Origin: Deltaproteobacteria bacterium | Lineage (GTDB): Bacteria > Desulfobacterota > Desulfobulbia > Desulfobulbales > Desulfocapsaceae | Assembly: GCA_021779275.1 (NCBI GenBank) | Contig: JAJYAX010000136.1 | Coordinates: forward strand, 1-5,291 | Direction: 5' to 3' | DNA: 5,291 nucleotides | Shown here: positions 4,774 through 5,291 of the stretch, in pieces | Layout: each line of letters opens with the position of its first letter | Numbering within the stretch: position 1 is the stretch's first letter | Translations under genes and position numbers: made by a program | The notes under the pieces: generated by a model | What the model was told of the DNA's origin: nothing | The model's input: only the letters and a program-made list of their open reading frames with translations | Database searches by the model: none

Positions 4774-5291
4774 AGTCTCTGACGGTAATCTGCTGCTCGG
4801 TCCTGCGCCGGGAGATTGTGGAAATCCTCAATCAGGACTATCCTTACGCGGAGTCGATTTTTCTTTCCTCCATGCTGCATATGCGCCCGGAAATGCTGCG
4901 CAAGGCCATAGACGACGTCTTGCCGGCCGGGCCGGATCGGCCCTGCCTGCTGGTCTATGGCGACTGTCATCCGCACATCAGGGAGACCTGCCGTCCGCCG
5001 CATTGCGCCAGGACCAATGCCCGCAACTGCGGCGAGCTTCTTCTGGGGCGGGATCTGTACCGCGCCTTCCGCAACGAAAAGGCCTTTCTTTTTCTGCCGG
5101 AGTGGACCAGGAGATGGCGGGAGGTGTTTCAGAAGGAACTCGGGTTCAGGGATCGATCCCTGGCACGGGAGTTCATGCAGGAAAACCAGAGCAGGCTGGT
5201 CTATCTCGATACCGGGCTGATCCCGGCGCCGGAAAAGACCCTGGCTGAGATAGCGGAATATTTCAGCATGTCCGTGGACATTGTTTCCATT
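4770..5291 (+). CDS. DUF1638 domain-containing protein, 5' part (C-terminus beyond right edge)
   Basis: The ATG overlaps the stop of the preceding gene (ATGA), with AAGG four bases upstream. The frame is open for 174 codons to the window edge. It begins MKSLTVICCSVLRREI. Conserved DUF1638 (PF07796) positions are visible in order: CCSVLRRE at 8-15, LHMRPE at 36-41, LLVYGDC at 60-66, NCGELLLG at 86-93 in place of the usual HCYE...G, AFLFLPEW at 105-112, and LVYLD at 143-147. Cysteines 8, 9, 59, 66, 74, 79 and 87 and histidines 67, 69 and 78 make the N-terminal half metal-ligand-rich. No signal peptide or membrane segment is visible. Family members are roughly 200-250 residues, so most of the protein is here. 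DUF1638 genes often sit beside corrinoid methyltransferase genes, but their biochemical role is not known to me. A coupled accessory role in methyl transfer is inferred from position only. Confidence 0.88.
   Translation, partial: MKSLTVICCSVLRREIVEILNQDYPYAESIFLSSMLHMRPEMLRKAIDDVLPAGPDRPCLLVYGDCHPHIRETCRPPHCARTNARNCGELLLGRDLYRAFRNEKAFLFLPEWTRRWREVFQKELGFRDRSLAREFMQENQSRLVYLDTGLIPAPEKTLAEIAEYFSMSVDIVSI

Noticed and set aside
4766..5248. 160-codon plus-strand frame overlapping the third operon gene
   Set aside because: The frame starting at 4770 gives clear DUF1638 motifs. This one is Gly/Ala/Arg-rich shadow sequence.

Overview
The window reads as a piece of chromosome from an anaerobic bacterium. 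The best guess is Desulfobacterota (sulfate-reducer type) or a similar methyl-group-using anaerobe. The reason is the right-hand operon, which pairs a corrinoid (B12) protein with an MtaA/CmuA-type methyltransferase homologue and a DUF1638 protein. This placement is inferred from gene content, not from any marker gene.

Layout. Left part (1-2595), all on the minus strand and AT-richer: the 5' portion of an FRG-domain gene (1-494, running off the left edge), a 253-base spacer, then a gene for an exported protein (748-2595). That protein has a signal peptide, TPR-like helical repeats and two tandem Lcl-C/DUF1566-type domains related by a gap-free duplication with a 160-residue period. Middle (2596-3103): about 510 bases between divergent transcription units with no convincing gene. 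It holds several inverted repeats, including a perfect 11-bp-arm hairpin at 2859-2890, a possible nine-codon leader ORF, and a possible promoter for the right-hand operon. Right part (3104-5291), plus strand and clearly GC-richer: three genes joined by 4-base ATGA overlaps, encoding a corrinoid-binding protein, a URO-D/MtaA-superfamily methyltransferase homologue and a DUF1638 protein that runs off the right edge.

How the genes fit together. The right operon looks like a corrinoid-dependent methyl-transfer module of unknown substrate: the first product would carry the methyl group on cobalamin, the second would add or remove it, and the third is a frequent but uncharacterised partner. The second protein lacks both cysteines of the His-X-Cys...Cys zinc site of MtaA-type enzymes (HHGGN and STSA stand in their place), so its chemistry may differ from thiol methylation. 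The left genes have no visible link to this pathway, and their base composition suggests a separate, possibly acquired, origin.

No tRNA, rRNA, CRISPR array, transposase or integrase is visible.
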